64,000 nucleotides of DNA from Ensifer sesbaniae (GCF_013283665.1 NZ_JABEKU010000001.1:310001-374000), one strand, 5' to 3'; shown: positions 41,708 through 50,459, counted from the stretch's first letter. A program made the numbers and translations. Notes: generated from the letters alone by a model not told the origin.

Positions 41708-42562
41708 GTGACCGTCAAGACCAACAGGATTTCCTTCCAGGGCGACTACGGCGCCAATTCCGACATGGCCTGCCGCGACATGTTCCCGTCGATGGAGCCG
41801 TTGCCCTGCCAGACCTTCGAGGATGCCTTCGTCGCAGTCGAGAACGGTGATGCCGACCTCGCGATGATCCCGATCGAGAACACGATCGCCGGCCGCGTCG
41901 CCGACATCCATCACCTCTTGCCGGAATCGCGGCTGCACATCGTCGGCGAATATTTCATGCCGATCCGCTTCCAGCTGATGGTGCTGCCTAGCGTGACGCG
42001 GGATGAAATCCGTACGGTGCACAGCCACATCCACGCGCTCGGCCAGTGCCGCAAGATCGTGCGCGCCAATGGCTGGAAGCCGGTTGTCGCCGGCGACACG
42101 GCCGGTGCGGCAAAGCTCGTCTCCGAAAAGGGCGACCGTTCGATGGCGGCGCTTGCGCCGCGGCTTGCCGCCGACCTCTATGGCCTCGAGATCATCGCCG
42201 AGAACGTCGAGGATACCGAAAGCAACGTCACCCGCTTCGTCGTGCTTTCCCGGCAGGAACAGCACATCGCCCGCAGCAGCGACGACGAGCTGATCATCAC
42301 CACCTTCGTCTTCAATGTCCGCAACATTCCCGCCGCACTCTACAAGGCGATGGGCGGTTTCGCGACCAATGGCATCAACATGACGAAACTCGAGAGCTAT
42401 CAGCTCGGGGGCAAGTTCGTGGCCACGCAGTTCTATGCCGACATCGAAGGGCATCCGGATGATATCGGCGTGCGTCACGCCATGGATGAGCTTCGCTTCT
42501 TCTCCGAGAAGGTGCGCATCCTCGGCACCTACAAGGCGCATCCGATGCGCGGCGTTCTCTGA
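41708..42562 (+). CDS. pheA: Prephenate dehydratase
   Basis: This encodes 284 residues. It converts prephenate to phenylpyruvate in phenylalanine synthesis. The catalytic domain (about 5-185) has ISFQGDYGANSDMA, MIPIENTIAGRVADIH and the catalytic-loop ESNVTRFVVL near 180. An ACT domain (about 195-275) with GGFATNGINMTKLESY gives phenylalanine feedback. There is no chorismate mutase domain, so it is the monofunctional type. The start is a GTG at 41708 with AAGGAAG upstream. No in-frame ATG fits the family start. Confidence 0.95.
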   Translation: MTVKTNRISFQGDYGANSDMACRDMFPSMEPLPCQTFEDAFVAVENGDADLAMIPIENTIAGRVADIHHLLPESRLHIVGEYFMPIRFQLMVLPSVTRDEIRTVHSHIHALGQCRKIVRANGWKPVVAGDTAGAAKLVSEKGDRSMAALAPRLAADLYGLEIIAENVEDTESNVTRFVVLSRQEQHIARSSDDELIITTFVFNVRNIPAALYKAMGGFATNGINMTKLESYQLGGKFVATQFYADIEGHPDDIGVRHAMDELRFFSEKVRILGTYKAHPMRGVL

Positions 42563-43007
42563 GCCAAGCCGTTCCACCGGTTCAAGAAACCTCTGAAGTG
42601 GGGGTACGCGTCAGACGAGTGCCCTCGCTCGTTCTGTGGCCCGAAGAGAGCATGGCGGCTCATCGGCGCCTCTCCTCGTGCCTCGGTGCGACCGGCGAAC
42701 GAGGTCTGGAAATGCCTCATTTCTGACCAGTTATCGCCTATGTTTGGCCCTGCCGCCGCATTTAGCGCCTTCCTGACTGCAGGCCGGCTAACGATTTCTG
42801 CTAAATTTGTGATTGCTTGCGGCAGGTGATTTTCGCCCGGATTTCCGGTGCGAATCATTGGCTTCGCGATCTCATTGCCGCTGACGAATGCGGCAAATAT
42901 TCGTTAACCGGCTACGCGTCTGGCGCATGCCTAACTTGCAATCGCGGCGGTACACAAAATTTAGGCAAATGCCTATCTGACGTCCGTTCAAGTAAGGAGT
43001 GTAAAAG
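42563..43007. other. Long region upstream of the DUF1127 gene
   Basis: This region of 445 bp has no convincing gene. Near its right end TAGGCA and TGCCTA form a perfect palindrome around AA (42962-42975), about 33 bp before the DUF1127 ATG. A second TGCCTA occurs near 42927. This could be an operator overlapping the promoter. Confidence 0.4.
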
Positions 43008-43145
43008 ATGAAGATCCGTCAGAAGATCATGGAATATGCGAAGACCCGCCGTGCGATCCGCGAGCTGAATGCTCTCGACGACCATGCACTGAGCGATATC
43101 GGTCTGTCCCGTTCGCAGATCCACGCCGCCGTCTACGGCCGCTAA
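43008..43145 (+). CDS. DUF1127 micro-protein
   Basis: This encodes 45 residues. It is Arg/Lys-rich with the DUF1127 core RRAIRELNALDDHALSDIGL, followed by SRSQIHAAVYGR. Short DUF1127 proteins are common in alphaproteobacteria. Some bind RNA and influence sRNA turnover or phosphate and carbon physiology. AAGGAG lies 8 bases before the ATG. Its own promoter region carries a palindrome (42962-42975). A large nested hairpin follows the stop codon. Confidence 0.9.
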   Translation: MKIRQKIMEYAKTRRAIRELNALDDHALSDIGLSRSQIHAAVYGR

Positions 43146-43156
43146 TCCGTACCATT

Positions 43157-43245
43157 CGCGCATCCCGCCGCACTTCAAAAATGCTGCAGCCACCCTTGCA
43201 CATCTCGCGAGATGTCCGGCGCTGCAGCGGTCGGCGGGATGCGCG
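43157..43245. repeat. Nested inverted-repeat structure downstream of the DUF1127 gene
   Basis: Outer arms CGCGCATCCCGCCG (43157-43170) and CGGCGGGATGCGCG (43232-43245) are exact over 14 bp. Inside, GCTGCAGC occurs at 43183-43190 and 43221-43228 and can pair with itself. At the centre ACATCTCG/CGAGATGT (43200-43215) is a perfect 16-bp palindrome. Folded together they give one long interrupted hairpin. It could be a terminator, a processed 3'-UTR RNA or a mobile repeat. Confidence 0.6.
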
Positions 43246-43260
43246 CCGCTGCCTTCCCCG

Positions 43261-43629
43261 TCACGAATCGTAGAGGCAGACGCGCAGCCGGTGACCGTCC
43301 GGATCGAGCGCGACGAAAGTCGGACCGAAATCCATCTCGGTCAATTCCTGAGCAATCTGCAGCCCTTCCGCTTTCCATTTGTCGTAATGCGCGCGCATCG
43401 CGCCCTCGTCCTCCACCATGAAAGCCAGTTCCGATCGATGGCCAGATGCCGTCGGCTCCGGCGCGACCGTGTGTTCGGCCCAAAGCCCGAGCGTGAAGCC
43501 GCCGGGGAGTTCGAAGGACGAAAAGGTCTGGTAGGCGACGCGCGGTTCTTGTTCGAGGATCTTGCGATAGAACTCGACGCTTGCCAGCGGGTCCTTGACA
43601 TAAAGTACGATGAGATTTGCCTTGGCCAT
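43261..43629 (-). CDS. VOC-family (glyoxalase/bleomycin-resistance fold) protein
   Basis: This encodes 122 residues, a single vicinal-oxygen-chelate unit with two beta-alpha-beta-beta-beta modules: LIVLYVKDPLASVEFYRKIL at the start and MDFGPTFVALDPDGHRLRVCL at the end. Metal-ligand candidates are His64 and the C-terminal region, but the full set is not obvious. A ligand-binding role without metal is possible. It lies 76 bp downstream of a WYL-domain regulator gene on the same strand, a frequent pairing. Confidence 0.85.
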   Translation of the reverse strand: MAKANLIVLYVKDPLASVEFYRKILEQEPRVAYQTFSSFELPGGFTLGLWAEHTVAPEPTASGHRSELAFMVEDEGAMRAHYDKWKAEGLQIAQELTEMDFGPTFVALDPDGHRLRVCLYDS

Positions 43630-43705
43630 GCTCTGCCTCCTTGTTGCGGGAGTTGCAGGCTAGGGTCGGCCGCTGCCAACTTATGTCAGTATCGTGCAGC
43701 GCGCA

Positions 43706-44413
43706 TCAGGAGCCGATCGTCCGTCGGTTCGAGGCGGCAATATTCTGGCTGGCACGCCAGTCCTTCATCAGCACCTGGCGGCGGCGGGGGTAGCGTGCCT
43801 CGGTGACCGTCATCCGGCGCATGCGGTCGGCGCGGAAGTGTCGGAAGTCCAGGCGGAGTTCACACCAGGCCATGACCATGCGGACATTTTCGAAGAAGCC
43901 GAGCGCAAAAGGCCAGATCGTCCGCTCCGTTTCGCTGCCATCGTTGTCGACGTAGCTGAGTTCCACCTTGCGTTCGTTGCGGATCGCCCGCCTGAGCGCG
44001 GCGATGTCGACGCCGTTGGTGGCCGGCGGGCTCGGCCCGACGAGCAGGGTGGAACTGTCCAGCTCGTCGCGAAGCTCGGCCGGAAGCACCGCGGCGATCT
44101 TGGCGAGCGCGTTCGCTGCGGCACCCGCGAGGTCGTCGTCGGTGCGCTTGGAGACCCAGCGCGATCCGAGCACCAGTGCCTCGATTTCCTCCGCCGAGAA
44201 CATCATCGGCGGCAGCATGAAGCCGGGTTTCAGCACATATCCGAGCCCCGGCTCGCCCTCGATATGGGCGCCCTGGGCCTGCAGGCTTGCGATGTCGCGA
44301 TAGAGCGTTCTGAGGCTGACGCCGGTTTCCTCCGCCAGCTTCTGGCCGCTCACCGGCTGGCGGTAGCGCCTCAGCACCTGCAGAAGATCGAGCAACCGTT
44401 CGGAGCGGGACAA
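43706..44413 (-). CDS. YafY-type HTH and WYL-domain regulator
   Basis: This encodes 235 residues. The N-terminal HTH (about 1-60) has RSERLLDLLQVLRRYRQPVS and GVSLRTLYRDIASLQAQGA. A WYL-type ligand domain follows (about 130-210) with ERTIWPFALGFFENVRMVMAWCEL. WYL regulators respond to nucleotides or small molecules and often control adjacent VOC-fold genes, as here. The start is a TTG at 44413 supported by AGGAGG 8 bases upstream. No in-frame ATG gives a complete HTH. Confidence 0.88.
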   Translation of the reverse strand: MSRSERLLDLLQVLRRYRQPVSGQKLAEETGVSLRTLYRDIASLQAQGAHIEGEPGLGYVLKPGFMLPPMMFSAEEIEALVLGSRWVSKRTDDDLAGAAANALAKIAAVLPAELRDELDSSTLLVGPSPPATNGVDIAALRRAIRNERKVELSYVDNDGSETERTIWPFALGFFENVRMVMAWCELRLDFRHFRADRMRRMTVTEARYPRRRQVLMKDWRASQNIAASNRRTIGS

Positions 44414-44445
44414 GCCGAGCGCCTCCTATCGCCATCCTGACGCCA

Positions 44446-45426
44446 TCACGCCCGCTCGCCCCAGGCGAGCCAGTCGCGCATCAACTGATGCGCAATCGCA
44501 CCCTTCGGCGGCGGAATATGCTCGTCGCCGGTATCGGCAACGCCGGTCGAGCGTTCGAGCATCGCGATCGTTTCCTCGCGGGTGAACCAGCGCACGTCCT
44601 CCAGCTCCTGCTCGTCCCGCTTGATGACGGTCGATTTCGCCTCGGCATAGCAGCCGATCATCAACGTGTGCGGCATCGGCCAGGGCTGCGAGGCATGGTA
44701 GCGCACCCGGCCGATATGGATGCCGGATTCCTCGTGCGTTTCGCGCCGCACCGCGTTTTCGATCGTCTCGCCGGGCTCGACGAAGCCGGCGAGGCAGGAA
44801 TACATGCCCGGCGCGAAATGCGGGCTGCGGCCGAGCAGGCAGAGATCGCGTTCGAGGTCGATCGTCATCATGATGACGACCGGGTCCGTCCGCGGGAAGA
44901 CCATATGGCCGCAGGCGGTGCAGACCCGGCGGTAACCGCCGGCCTTGCCTTCCATCGGGCCGGCGCAGCGGCCGCAGAAGCGGTTGTTGGCGTTCCAGGT
45001 AATCAGGCTCGAGGCCTGCGCGAACTGCCCGAGCAATTCCTCCGGCAGCATCTGCTGGCGGTAGAGCGTGCGGCCGTCGGCAATCTTGAAGGGCTCGCCG
45101 ATCGTCTCTTCGGTGAGGCCGGTCGACACCGCAAGCCGTGGCTCGCCGTTCGGCAGGTAGCCGAGCAGGATCGTCTCGTCGAGCACCGGCTCGAGCCCTT
45201 CGAGTTCGTAAGGGGCGAACAGCGGATCGATGATCTTCTCGTCGTGCTTGACGATCAGCTTCGGTCCCGAGAAGGCCAGGAAATGGGCGCCCGGGTGCTT
45301 GAGCGCCACTTCGACGCAATCGTCGGCGCGGTGCTCGGACTGGCGGTCCAGGTGGTTTTCGGAAAAGGCGACGAGGGTGCTTGGCTCCGGATGTGGGCTA
45401 CGAAGGTCAAAGATCGATTTCGTCAT
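44446..45426 (-). CDS. nudC: NADH pyrophosphatase / NAD-cap decapping hydrolase
   Basis: This encodes 326 residues. It hydrolyses NAD(H) to NMN(H) and AMP and removes NAD caps from RNA. It has an N-terminal domain and then a zinc ribbon FCGRC...CTACG (about 156-180). The Nudix box GFVEPGETIENAVRRETHEE is near 230-250, with the NudC-specific SQPWPMPHTLM near 266. The ATG at 45426 lies 2 bases after the HIT gene stop, so the HIT and nudC genes form an operon. Confidence 0.93.
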   Translation of the reverse strand: MTKSIFDLRSPHPEPSTLVAFSENHLDRQSEHRADDCVEVALKHPGAHFLAFSGPKLIVKHDEKIIDPLFAPYELEGLEPVLDETILLGYLPNGEPRLAVSTGLTEETIGEPFKIADGRTLYRQQMLPEELLGQFAQASSLITWNANNRFCGRCAGPMEGKAGGYRRVCTACGHMVFPRTDPVVIMMTIDLERDLCLLGRSPHFAPGMYSCLAGFVEPGETIENAVRRETHEESGIHIGRVRYHASQPWPMPHTLMIGCYAEAKSTVIKRDEQELEDVRWFTREETIAMLERSTGVADTGDEHIPPPKGAIAHQLMRDWLAWGERA

Positions 45427-45428
45427 GT

Positions 45429-45878
45429 TCAGAGGTTTTCCAGAATGCGCGCTGCGAAGGCCTGATGTTCTTTCTCGTCCCACGGCTCCGACTTGCCGAA
45501 GCCCCAGACTGGCCCCGGCCAGTTCGGGTCGCCGTCGTTGCGGGCAATGATATGCACATGTAGCTGCCGGACGATATTGCCCAAGGCGCCGATATTGATC
45601 TTTTCGGCGCCGGTGACCTTCTTGAGGGCGGTTGCCGCCGTCGTCGTCTCGAAGGTCAGCATCGTCTGGTCGAGCGGGGTCAGGTCGAAAATTTCCGAAA
45701 TGCCTTCACGCTGCGGAATGAGCACGAGCCAGGGCCAGCGGCGGTCGTTCATCAGCCGCATCTGGCAAAGGCCGATCGAGGCGATCGGGATGCCGTCGCG
45801 TTCGAGCCGGTCGTCAAGGGTGAAGGTCGCCAACGCATTCTCCTCGGGCAAACACAACGGATTCGCCTTGTTTTGCAT
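45429..45878 (-). CDS. HIT-domain protein
   Basis: This encodes 149 residues. The histidine-triad fold is recognisable by MNDRRWPWLVLIPQREGISE and the C-terminal QLHVHIIARNDGDPNWPGPV. The classical HxHxH pattern reads QxHxH here, so the first of the three is Gln while the catalytic central His remains. HIT proteins hydrolyse or transfer nucleotides. Being coupled to nudC suggests a role in nucleotide clean-up. The ATG at 45878 has a weak ribosome site. The protein is divergent from the SRP RNA gene. Confidence 0.85.
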   Translation of the reverse strand: MQNKANPLCLPEENALATFTLDDRLERDGIPIASIGLCQMRLMNDRRWPWLVLIPQREGISEIFDLTPLDQTMLTFETTTAATALKKVTGAEKINIGALGNIVRQLHVHIIARNDGDPNWPGPVWGFGKSEPWDEKEHQAFAARILENL

Positions 45879-45907
45879 ATCGATATCAGTTTTTTGATGG
45901 CTTGGCT

Positions 45908-45935
45908 TGCATTTGCTTTCGATATTGCCGATATG
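45908..45935 (+). promoter_or_regulatory. Promoter of the SRP RNA gene
   Basis: TTGCAT (45908-45913) and GATATG (45930-45935) are 16 bases apart. Initiation about 7 bases later coincides with the first base of the RNA stem at 45942. Confidence 0.5.
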
Positions 45936-45939
45936 GAAG

Positions 45940-46040
45940 CCGGGAGGTTGGTGGTGGACGAGCCACTCGCCAACCGGGTCAGGTCCGGAAGGAAGCAGCC
46001 CTAACGAGCCCCGGCACGGGTCATCGTGCCAGCCTCCCAC
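45940..46040 (+). ncRNA. ffs: Small signal recognition particle RNA (4.5S)
   Basis: The invariant domain IV core GGTCAGGTCCGGAAGGAAGC (from 45977) with CAGCCCTAA following is unmistakable and is where Ffh binds. The terminal stem pairs GGGAGG (45942-45947) with CCTCCC (46033-46038), giving about 97 bases. With Ffh it targets membrane proteins to the Sec translocon. dnaX begins 46 bases further on, the usual order in rhizobia. Confidence 0.97.
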
Positions 46041-46085
46041 CTTTTCCGTCCTGTCGGGACAAGAGTTCGAACAGCGGCAGGGTCG

Positions 46086-47954
46086 ATGAGCGACGACACG
46101 TCCATTTCATCCGTTGAGAAACCGGCCGCCTACCGTGTTCTGGCGCGCAAGTACCGCCCCAAGGATTTCTCCGACCTGATGGTCGGCCAGGAGCCGATGG
46201 TGCGCACGCTCACCAACGCTTTTGAAACGGGGCGCATCGCGCAGGCCTACATGCTGACCGGGGTGCGCGGGGTCGGCAAGACCACCACCGCCCGCATCCT
46301 CGCCCGCGCGCTGAACTACAAGACATCGGACACCGACAGGCCGACGATCGACCTGCGTGTGCCGGGCGAGCATTGCCAGGCGATCATGGACGGCCGCCAT
46401 GTCGACGTCATCGAAATGGACGCCGCCTCGCACACCGGTATCGATGACATCAGAGAGATCATCGAGCAGGTGCGCTACCGCCCGGTTTCGGCGCGCTACA
46501 AGGTCTACATCATCGACGAAGTGCACATGCTCTCAACCCAGGCCTTCAACGGCCTGTTGAAGACACTCGAAGAGCCGCCGGAGCATGTGAAGTTCATCTT
46601 CGCCACCACCGAAATCCGAAAAGTCCCGATCACGGTCCTGTCGCGCTGCCAGCGCTTCGACCTGCGCCGCATCAGCGCCTCCGATCTCGTCGGCCTGTTT
46701 TCGACGATCCTCGGCAAGGAAGGCGTTTCCTTCGATCCCGAGGCGCTCGCGATGGTGGCGCGTGCCGCCGAGGGCTCGGCGCGCGACGGCCTGTCGCTGC
46801 TCGACCAGGCGATTGCGCACGGCGGCGGCGCGGTCGAGGTCGAGACCGTGCGCTCCATGCTCGGCCTAGCCGATCGCGCCCGTATCGTCGATCTCTTCGA
46901 CCATATCGTCAAAGGCGACGCTGCTGCGGCGCTTCAGGAATTCACCGCACAGTATGAGGCCGGCGCCAATCCGACGGTCGTGCTGACCGACCTTGCCGAT
47001 TTCACCCACCTCGTGACGCGCATGAAATACGTGCCGGATGCGGTCAACGATCAGTCGCTGAGCGAGATCGAACGCACCCGCGGCGCCGTCTTCGCCGAAA
47101 GCGTCGCCGTTACGGCGCTCTCGCGCATCTGGCAGATGCTTCTGAAGGGCATCCCGGAAGCCGAAAGTTCGTCGCGCCCGGCGGGTGCGGCCGAAATGGT
47201 GCTGATCCGGTTGGCGCATGCCGCACATCTGCCGGCGCCGGAAGAGGCTGCGCGGCGTCTGCTCGAGCTTTCCGGTGGCGAAGGCGGCGGTGCCCGCCCG
47301 GGACCGGCCGGCGGCAGTGGCGGCGGAGCGCAGGCCTCGGCCTCAGGCCCGGTTTCGGCGCAGGCCAGCCAGGCGATGCCGGCGCAGCGCCCGACGAGCA
47401 ATGGCGCGACGATGCTGCGCGCCGTGCCGGATGCGGCATCTGAGCCGATCACGGTCGGCCGTATCGAGGAACGGCCGATGGCCGTTGCGGCCGCCAAGCC
47501 CCAGCCGTCGGTGCCGGTCAATTCGATCGCGGATATCGCCGAGCTTTGTGCCAAGAACCGCGACATCAAGCTGAAGACGCTGGTGCGCGGCTTCCTGCGG
47601 CTCGTGCATATCGAGCCCGGTCGTCTCGACGTCAACGTCTCCGACGACGCGCCGAAGACGCTGCTCGGCGAGGTGGCCGTCAAGCTCAAGGAATGGACCG
47701 GCATCCATTGGATCGTCAGCTACAGCCGCGAGCCGGGCGAGCCGACGTTGATCGAGGCCGAGCAGCGGGCGCAGGAGCAGCGCGTCAACGACGCGCGCCA
47801 GGATCCGGACGTTGCCGCAATTCTTGCCCGGTTCCCGGGCGCAAAGATCACCGACGTGCGCATTCGCACGGTCGAGGAAGAGGCCGAGAGCGTTGCTCCG
47901 GCGACAGCCGAATCCGCCGATGGCGATATCGTCCCTGGCGACGACATCGAATAG
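46086..47954 (+). CDS. dnaX: DNA polymerase III subunits gamma and tau
   Basis: This encodes 622 residues. It is the clamp-loader ATPase that also tethers the replicase. AAA+ landmarks are GVRGVGKTTTARILARALN (Walker A near 57-65), KVYIIDEVHMLSTQAFN (Walker B near 140), LLKTLEEPPEHVKFIFATTE and SRCQRFDL (sensor and Arg-finger region). The region where E. coli DnaX has a four-Cys zinc module reads ALNYKTSDTDRPTID and retains a single Cys, so zinc binding is lost. I believe this is common in rhizobia. The Gly/Ala-rich domain IV (about 400-480) precedes a C-terminal tau-like domain. No slippery A-rich frameshift site is seen. Confidence 0.95.
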   Translation: MSDDTSISSVEKPAAYRVLARKYRPKDFSDLMVGQEPMVRTLTNAFETGRIAQAYMLTGVRGVGKTTTARILARALNYKTSDTDRPTIDLRVPGEHCQAIMDGRHVDVIEMDAASHTGIDDIREIIEQVRYRPVSARYKVYIIDEVHMLSTQAFNGLLKTLEEPPEHVKFIFATTEIRKVPITVLSRCQRFDLRRISASDLVGLFSTILGKEGVSFDPEALAMVARAAEGSARDGLSLLDQAIAHGGGAVEVETVRSMLGLADRARIVDLFDHIVKGDAAAALQEFTAQYEAGANPTVVLTDLADFTHLVTRMKYVPDAVNDQSLSEIERTRGAVFAESVAVTALSRIWQMLLKGIPEAESSSRPAGAAEMVLIRLAHAAHLPAPEEAARRLLELSGGEGGGARPGPAGGSGGGAQASASGPVSAQASQAMPAQRPTSNGATMLRAVPDAASEPITVGRIEERPMAVAAAKPQPSVPVNSIADIAELCAKNRDIKLKTLVRGFLRLVHIEPGRLDVNVSDDAPKTLLGEVAVKLKEWTGIHWIVSYSREPGEPTLIEAEQRAQEQRVNDARQDPDVAAILARFPGAKITDVRIRTVEEEAESVAPATAESADGDIVPGDDIE

Positions 47955-47993
47955 TCCCGTCTGCGAGTAGAAACAGAACAACAGGAGACGACG

Positions 47994-48317
47994 ATGCGCG
48001 ACATCATGGGGATGATGGGCAAGGTCAAGGAAATGCAGGCCAAGATGGAGAAGATGCAGGCGGAGATCGCCGCAATCGAAGTCGACGGCACTTCCGGCGG
48101 TGGTCTGGTGACCGTTCGCCTCGACGGCAAGGGCACCCTCAAGAGCCTGAAGATCGACCCCTCGCTCTTCAAGGAAGATGATGTCGAGATCCTCGAAGAC
48201 CTGGTCGTTGCCGCCCACAAGGACGCCAAGGACAAGGCCGAAGCCCTCCAGGCGGAAAAGACCCGCGAGCTGACCGCCGGCCTACCGATCCCGCCCGGCA
48301 TGAAGCTGCCGTTCTGA
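47994..48317 (+). CDS. ybaB: YbaB/EbfC nucleoid-associated protein
   Basis: This encodes 107 residues. It is the typical small dimeric DNA-binding protein: the N-terminal Met/Gln-rich coiled coil [20 protein letters not shown], the central [16 protein letters not shown] hairpin and the C-terminal tail [11 protein letters not shown]. It follows dnaX by 39 bp behind CAGGAG. In many bacteria recR comes next. Here a lipase-like gene on the other strand intervenes. Confidence 0.95.
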   Translation: MRDIMGMMGKVKEMQAKMEKMQAEIAAIEVDGTSGGGLVTVRLDGKGTLKSLKIDPSLFKEDDVEILEDLVVAAHKDAKDKAEALQAEKTRELTAGLPIPPGMKLPF

Positions 48318-48381
48318 TCGATTCCAACGGCTTCGAGCGGGATGCGGGAAGAAAACCGCACTCACTTTTTCCTCGTCCCGT

Positions 48382-50208
48382 TCATGGATCAGGGCTCGGC
48401 GGAGTGTCCGGTCGTGGCGGGTTCGCGCCGCGCGGATTGGTATCCATGCTGGCGGTAATCCTGAGGTCCACCTTCTGGCTCGATGCCGGCGGGATCGGAC
48501 GCCGGTCGAGTTCGGCGCCGAGCGCTGCGAGCTTCCGGGTGAGTTCATCAAGCGCCACGCGATCGGCCTTCGAGACTCCGACGAGGCCGGTCGGATCGTA
48601 TTCGGTAAGGATCGCCGGATAGTCGATCCTGTGCTCCGTCGCCGGCTCCATGTAGCGATTGGAGAGCTTGCGCAACTGCTCGGCGAGCGTCGGCAGCATC
48701 GTCATCGCCCGGCGCCATCGGTGTTCGTTGAAGTCGAAATTCGTCAGCACCACGGCGCCTGCCTTGTCGCCGAGCCTGCTCAAGAAATTCACCGTCTCCG
48801 CATTCATGTCGAGGTTGAGACCGCCTTCCTTGGCGTCATCGAGCCTCACTTCGACGATCCGTTCGCTGTAGCCATGCAACTGGCTTTGCAACGTGTCCTG
48901 CCAGTTACGGGCCGTGTCGAGGATCGCGCCGACGAAAGCGAAGAGCCCCTCGATCGGATAGACCGGCGTTGCCTTGCCCTCGGCGGTCCGCCGCGGCAGG
49001 TGAACGCGGCTGCCGCCCGAACCATCCTCGTCCTCTCCGTGGCGCCTCGCATCGTAGCTGGTGAGCGAGATGCCGAAGGTCGGCCGACCGGGCAGCAGTC
49101 CGTCGAACATGTGGATCGGAAAGTTGCTGGTGATGCCACCATCCGAGAACAGGCAGCGGATATGGGTCGACGGGTCGCGCCGGGTGGCCGCCCGGAGCGA
49201 ATAGTCGAAGCGATGGAGCGGCACGGCGCGGATCAACCCTGGGAAGCTGAGGCTCATGCGGGCGATGATCGCCACCGGCAGCTTGCTTGCCGGCGGCAAT
49301 TGGTAGAAATCCCGCGTTCCGTCCGCGGCGGCGATGTCCCGGGGTTTGCTCTCCTTGATGAGGTAGCTCATCACGGACGGGGGAAACAGCTTCTCGAATT
49401 CCGACCTACGGTAATTGTGCACCCGATCGCCGAAGGGCAGTTCATAAGGGCGGCGCGAGGAGAGGTCGGTCGTGACGCTCTTCAGCGTGATGTCGTAGCG
49501 TTCGAGGTCGCCAATGGTCAGAGGTCGGGCTTCCCCGTCCGGCCGCACGGAGCCGGCAATCGCTTCGATCCGTTCGGTGATCCAGTTGGTGAAGGCCGGC
49601 TTGTCGCTGCCCGGTTGCGTCAGGCCACTGCAGAGGCCGAAGTCATTGGCCGGCAGCACGACGGCGACCGCGCGATAGAGTTGGTAGGCGAGCTGTGCGA
49701 TCGCGCCGATGAGCGCGATGAGCACCCCGAGAATGCCGAGCGCGAGGTTGGCGGCTGCGACGCCTGCGACGAATAGCGCGAGACCGGGAAGGACGGCGAG
49801 CAGCAGCGACAGATGAAACACCTTGACAGCCTCGAGGGCCACGGCCGCTGCCTTGCTCCGTTTCGTCCGTACCATCGCCATGCCGATGTGAAACAGCGGC
49901 GCAGTTTCCGGCGACGGCTGGAAGAAGGTGGGGAGGTTGGCGGCAAGCTCCGCCGGCATCGCATCGATGAGCGCGAAGCCGGCGTTCTTTTCCTCGGGCG
50001 CGGCCGCGCTCTGGCGCCGGTATTCGGCGGCGGCCGTCATGACAGCGGCGATGGCGCCGGCGGACGTGCCGCCGATATGCATGAAGCGATAGCGCGTCGC
50101 GAGCTCAGTGATCGCGCGGGGAAAGACGACTCCTGATGTGATGCCACCTTTCATGATCAGGTCGCATTCATCGCTCGGCGCGGCATAGCGGAAAGGCGTA
50201 TCGGTCAT
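48382..50208 (-). CDS. Patatin-like phospholipase-domain protein
   Basis: This encodes 608 residues. The patatin core is split. The oxyanion loop MKGGITSGVVFPRAI (near 19-33) and nucleophile GTSAG (near 46-50) are at the N-terminus. The catalytic Asp lies in the SDGGI segment near 350. Between them lies a hydrophobic pair of helices (about 125-180) that would anchor the enzyme in the membrane. Family enzymes cleave phospholipid acyl chains, sometimes as toxins or defence effectors. The biological role is unknown here. GGAGG lies before the second ATG (50208), which is preferred to 50220. It stands between ybaB and recR on the opposite strand. Confidence 0.8.
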   Translation of the reverse strand: MTDTPFRYAAPSDECDLIMKGGITSGVVFPRAITELATRYRFMHIGGTSAGAIAAVMTAAAEYRRQSAAAPEEKNAGFALIDAMPAELAANLPTFFQPSPETAPLFHIGMAMVRTKRSKAAAVALEAVKVFHLSLLLAVLPGLALFVAGVAAANLALGILGVLIALIGAIAQLAYQLYRAVAVVLPANDFGLCSGLTQPGSDKPAFTNWITERIEAIAGSVRPDGEARPLTIGDLERYDITLKSVTTDLSSRRPYELPFGDRVHNYRRSEFEKLFPPSVMSYLIKESKPRDIAAADGTRDFYQLPPASKLPVAIIARMSLSFPGLIRAVPLHRFDYSLRAATRRDPSTHIRCLFSDGGITSNFPIHMFDGLLPGRPTFGISLTSYDARRHGEDEDGSGGSRVHLPRRTAEGKATPVYPIEGLFAFVGAILDTARNWQDTLQSQLHGYSERIVEVRLDDAKEGGLNLDMNAETVNFLSRLGDKAGAVVLTNFDFNEHRWRRAMTMLPTLAEQLRKLSNRYMEPATEHRIDYPAILTEYDPTGLVGVSKADRVALDELTRKLAALGAELDRRPIPPASSQKVDLRITASMDTNPRGANPPRPDTPPSPDP

Positions 50209-50459
50209 CGTAGCCTCCATCTGCTGCCATCAACAATAGATTGTACCAGGCCCGAGTGCACGCCGATTCGTGGTTTCTGACCCGCCGACCGAAAGAGGGC
50301 ACTGGCCTTGCGTCCCTTCCTCAAAGGGCCGCCTGGCCGTGCGTCTGCACGAGCGCGGCAACGATCGCCGGTGATCGCTGCACGCTGGGGCTGCTGGCAT
50401 CGCATCACCACACTGCGAAGACGATTCCGTTCGCACGCGATATGAGCTAAAAGCGCGGC

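Noticed and set aside
48318-48381. Possible terminator between ybaB and the patatin gene
   Set aside because: Short GCGG/CCGC pairings exist near 48340-48370 with a T run, but no stem is long enough to call.
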